Shown piece after piece: positions 5,321 to 6,966 of a stretch of 6,966 bases of DNA; the first letter of the stretch is position 1; each line of letters begins with the position of its first letter. The DNA comes from an uncultured Sutterella sp. (GTDB lineage: Bacteria; Pseudomonadota; Gammaproteobacteria; Burkholderiales; Burkholderiaceae_F): assembly GCA_900554375.1 (NCBI GenBank), contig USHK01000057.1, positions 1 through 6,966 of the forward strand. The letters run 5' to 3'. The position numbers and the translations under genes are program-made. The notes below the pieces were generated by a model. The model was not told the DNA's origin. It saw only the letters and a list, made by a program, of their open reading frames with translations, and made no database searches.

Positions 5321-6966
5321 CTAAAGCGCTCCTCTTTCAACAGCTTTTTGCTCTTCAGCCTCTTCTTCCCGAATTTTTTGGTCTTCTGATTCCTTGCCAA
5401 AGCGGCTCATCGTGAATTGAACAATGGCCTGCGCTAAGAGTTCGTCCGGCACAAAAGCCTGAGCAACTCCGTCGGCCTTAAGAGCCTTGGCGTCTTCTTC
5501 ATTTTCAGCCGGCATCACCGTTTCAATGGTCGGTCGAAGGATCTTGGCAGTTTCAACTATCTTGCGGCAAAGGATCTCATTTTCAATCGCCAGAACAAGA
5601 ATCGCTGCCTCATGAATATGAGCTTGGATGAGAACCGCAGGATCTGTAGCGTCTCCGTAAATAGAATTGACATTCTTCTCTCGAAGCTCTTCAATCACCG
5701 AATGGTGATCGTCTACCACTACAACGGAAAGATGCCTTTGGAGCAGCTCTTGAAGAATGATCTTGCCCTTCTCTCCGTAACCGACTAAGACCACATGGCC
5801 GTGGAGGATGTCGCTTCCGACGCTGTCCGGCATCAGTGCCATCGGATCGATACGTGCGTCCATTCTTCTCGCAAAGGCCCAACGCTTTTTAATGAAATCA
5901 CGAGCGGGACTGATCGTTGCGAAGGCAAACGGATTCAAGGCAATGGAAATAATGGCGCCGGCCAACACTAAACTCATGCCCTCCTGCGGCAGAATCTTGA
6001 GCTGAAGTCCAAGCGCAGCCAAAATGAACGAGAATTCACCGATCTGAGAAAGTGCGGCAGCAACCGTTAACGCAGTGTGGAGCGTGTAACGGAATAACAG
6101 CACCAAACCGAAAGCGACAAGACCTTTGCCTAGGATAATAATGGCCAGCACGGCCAATACATGCAGCGGCTGTTCGTAAAGGACTTTCGGGTCAAACATC
6201 ATACCGACGCCCACAAAGAAGATGACCGAGAAGGCATCCCTGAGCGGCAATGACTCCATCGCAGCACGATGAGAGTAACGGCTTTCTCGCATCACCATGC
6301 CGGAGAAGAAGGCACCCAATGCGAAACTGACGTGAAAGATCTCGGCTGCCCCGTATGCGATACCGATCGCAAATACCAGTACGGAAAGCGTAAAGAGCTC
6401 GCGGGAACCCGTTTTAGCAACTTGCCGAAGCAGCCATGGAAGCAAACGTTTTCCGACAACCAGCATCAGGATGATGAAACCGAATACCTGAGCTAATGTA
6501 ATGCCGATAATCTGCCAAAGAGGCAAGGACGCTTCGGTGTTCTGAAGCGGGGAACCCAGCAGAGAAGCCAATGGCGGAAGCAGCACCAGAATCAGCACGG
6601 TCATGATGTCTTCAACGACCAGCCATCCAACAGCGATTTGCCCGTCTCCGCTCTCTAAAATTCCTCGACTTTCCAAGCCTTTAAGGAGAACAACCGTAGA
6701 AGCACAGGAAAGGCACATGCCGAACACAATGCTCTCTCCCCACGGCCAGCCCCAGAAATGAGCGAGGAAGGCTCCCAAACAGGTAGCAAGCCCCATTTGG
6801 AGAATCGCGCCCGGCACGGCGATATTCTTTACTCGAATGAGATCGGTTAGAGAGAAATGCAAACCGACTCCGAACATCAGCAGCATGACACCGATTTCAG
6901 AGAGTTCGGAAGCAATATTGACATCACCCACAAAGCCGGGTGTTGCCGGGGAAATAATAATACCGG
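5321..6966 (-). CDS. ybaL: YbaL/KefB-type monovalent cation:proton antiporter (CPA2) with TrkA-N domain, 5' truncated
   Basis: This is an inner-membrane antiporter expected to exchange K+ or Na+ for protons, gated by nucleotide binding to a cytoplasmic RCK domain. The frame stays open to the window edge, and the residues before the apparent GTG at 6931 (GIIISPATPGF) match the family, so that GTG is not the start. About 40-45 residues are probably missing; 547 are visible. Residue numbers here count from that GTG. Around ten hydrophobic segments fill residues 5-340, including LLMFGVGLHFSLTDL, GWLVVEDIMTVLIL (102-115, with E107 and D108), SFALGAFFSGMVM and LSQIGEFSFILAALG (295-309). The TrkA-N Rossmann fold starts at about 378 with VGYGEKGK (GxGxxG at 384-389) and has acidic D407/D408 at the end of strand 2. 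The last 25 residues are a highly charged Glu/Lys tail. The stop is at 5321-5323. It converges on dmsB and looks functionally unrelated. YbaL is the best match by memory of the family; KefB or KefC is the alternative. Confidence 0.92.
   Translation of the reverse strand, partial: GIIISPATPGFVGDVNIASELSEIGVMLLMFGVGLHFSLTDLIRVKNIAVPGAILQMGLATCLGAFLAHFWGWPWGESIVFGMCLSCASTVVLLKGLESRGILESGDGQIAVGWLVVEDIMTVLILVLLPPLASLLGSPLQNTEASLPLWQIIGITLAQVFGFIILMLVVGKRLLPWLLRQVAKTGSRELFTLSVLVFAIGIAYGAAEIFHVSFALGAFFSGMVMRESRYSHRAAMESLPLRDAFSVIFFVGVGMMFDPKVLYEQPLHVLAVLAIIILGKGLVAFGLVLLFRYTLHTALTVAAALSQIGEFSFILAALGLQLKILPQEGMSLVLAGAIISIALNPFAFATISPARDFIKKRWAFARRMDARIDPMALMPDSVGSDILHGHVVLVGYGEKGKIILQELLQRHLSVVVVDDHHSVIEELREKNVNSIYGDATDPAVLIQAHIHEAAILVLAIENEILCRKIVETAKILRPTIETVMPAENEEDAKALKADGVAQAFVPDELLAQAIVQFTMSRFGKESEDQKIREEEAEEQKAVERGAL

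Noticed and set aside
1..6966. CRISPR array, insertion sequence, tRNA, toxin-antitoxin or defence island.
   Set aside because: I saw no spaced direct repeats, transposase motifs, cloverleaf or small paired genes on either strand. The gene content is respiratory and transport.

Overview
The window looks like one end of a contig from a gut-type betaproteobacterium. I infer Sutterellaceae/Parasutterella-like from three things: the moderate base composition, an Hdr-type iron-sulfur oxidoreductase beside a DMSO-reductase-family operon, and the general look of the proteins. This is inference, not a database result. The first 29 bases are not genomic. They match the Illumina Nextera (Tn5) adapter, so the real sequence starts at base 30 inside a gene whose 5' part is missing.

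Layout: (1) 30-1088, +, the C-terminal part of an HdrD/GlpC/LutA-type (Fe-S)-binding oxidoreductase with one visible ferredoxin-type 4Fe-4S motif and two CCG domains, ending in a hairpin terminator. (2) 1148-1951, +, an IclR-family transcription regulator with its own terminator. (3) 1952-2221, a 270-base regulatory gap with a perfect-arm palindrome, a good sigma70-type promoter with a short inverted repeat in its spacer, and a strong Shine-Dalgarno sequence. (4) 2222-4618 and 4630-5235, +, a two-gene operon for a Tat-exported molybdopterin catalytic subunit (DmsA-like) and a four-cluster ferredoxin subunit (DmsB-like). No DmsC membrane anchor follows. The operon ends at an 11-bp GAAA-loop hairpin that probably also terminates the convergent gene. 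(5) 5321-6966, -, a YbaL/KefB-type CPA2 cation:proton antiporter with a C-terminal TrkA-N (RCK) domain; its 5' end lies beyond the window.

The DmsAB pair would act as a periplasmic terminal reductase in anaerobic respiration. The catalytic subunit carries the Tat signal and the ferredoxin subunit, which has none, would be exported with it. The IclR protein directly upstream and the palindrome in front of the promoter suggest local control of dmsAB, but this is untested. The Hdr-like protein would move electrons between a cytosolic donor and the quinone pool or another carrier. It may or may not be linked to the reductase. The antiporter is probably an independent housekeeping gene.

I found no CRISPR array, tRNA, rRNA, insertion sequence or clear new defence-type system. 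The most useful points are the adapter contamination, the missing dmsC, the candidate operators, and two gene starts that automatic calling would place wrongly.
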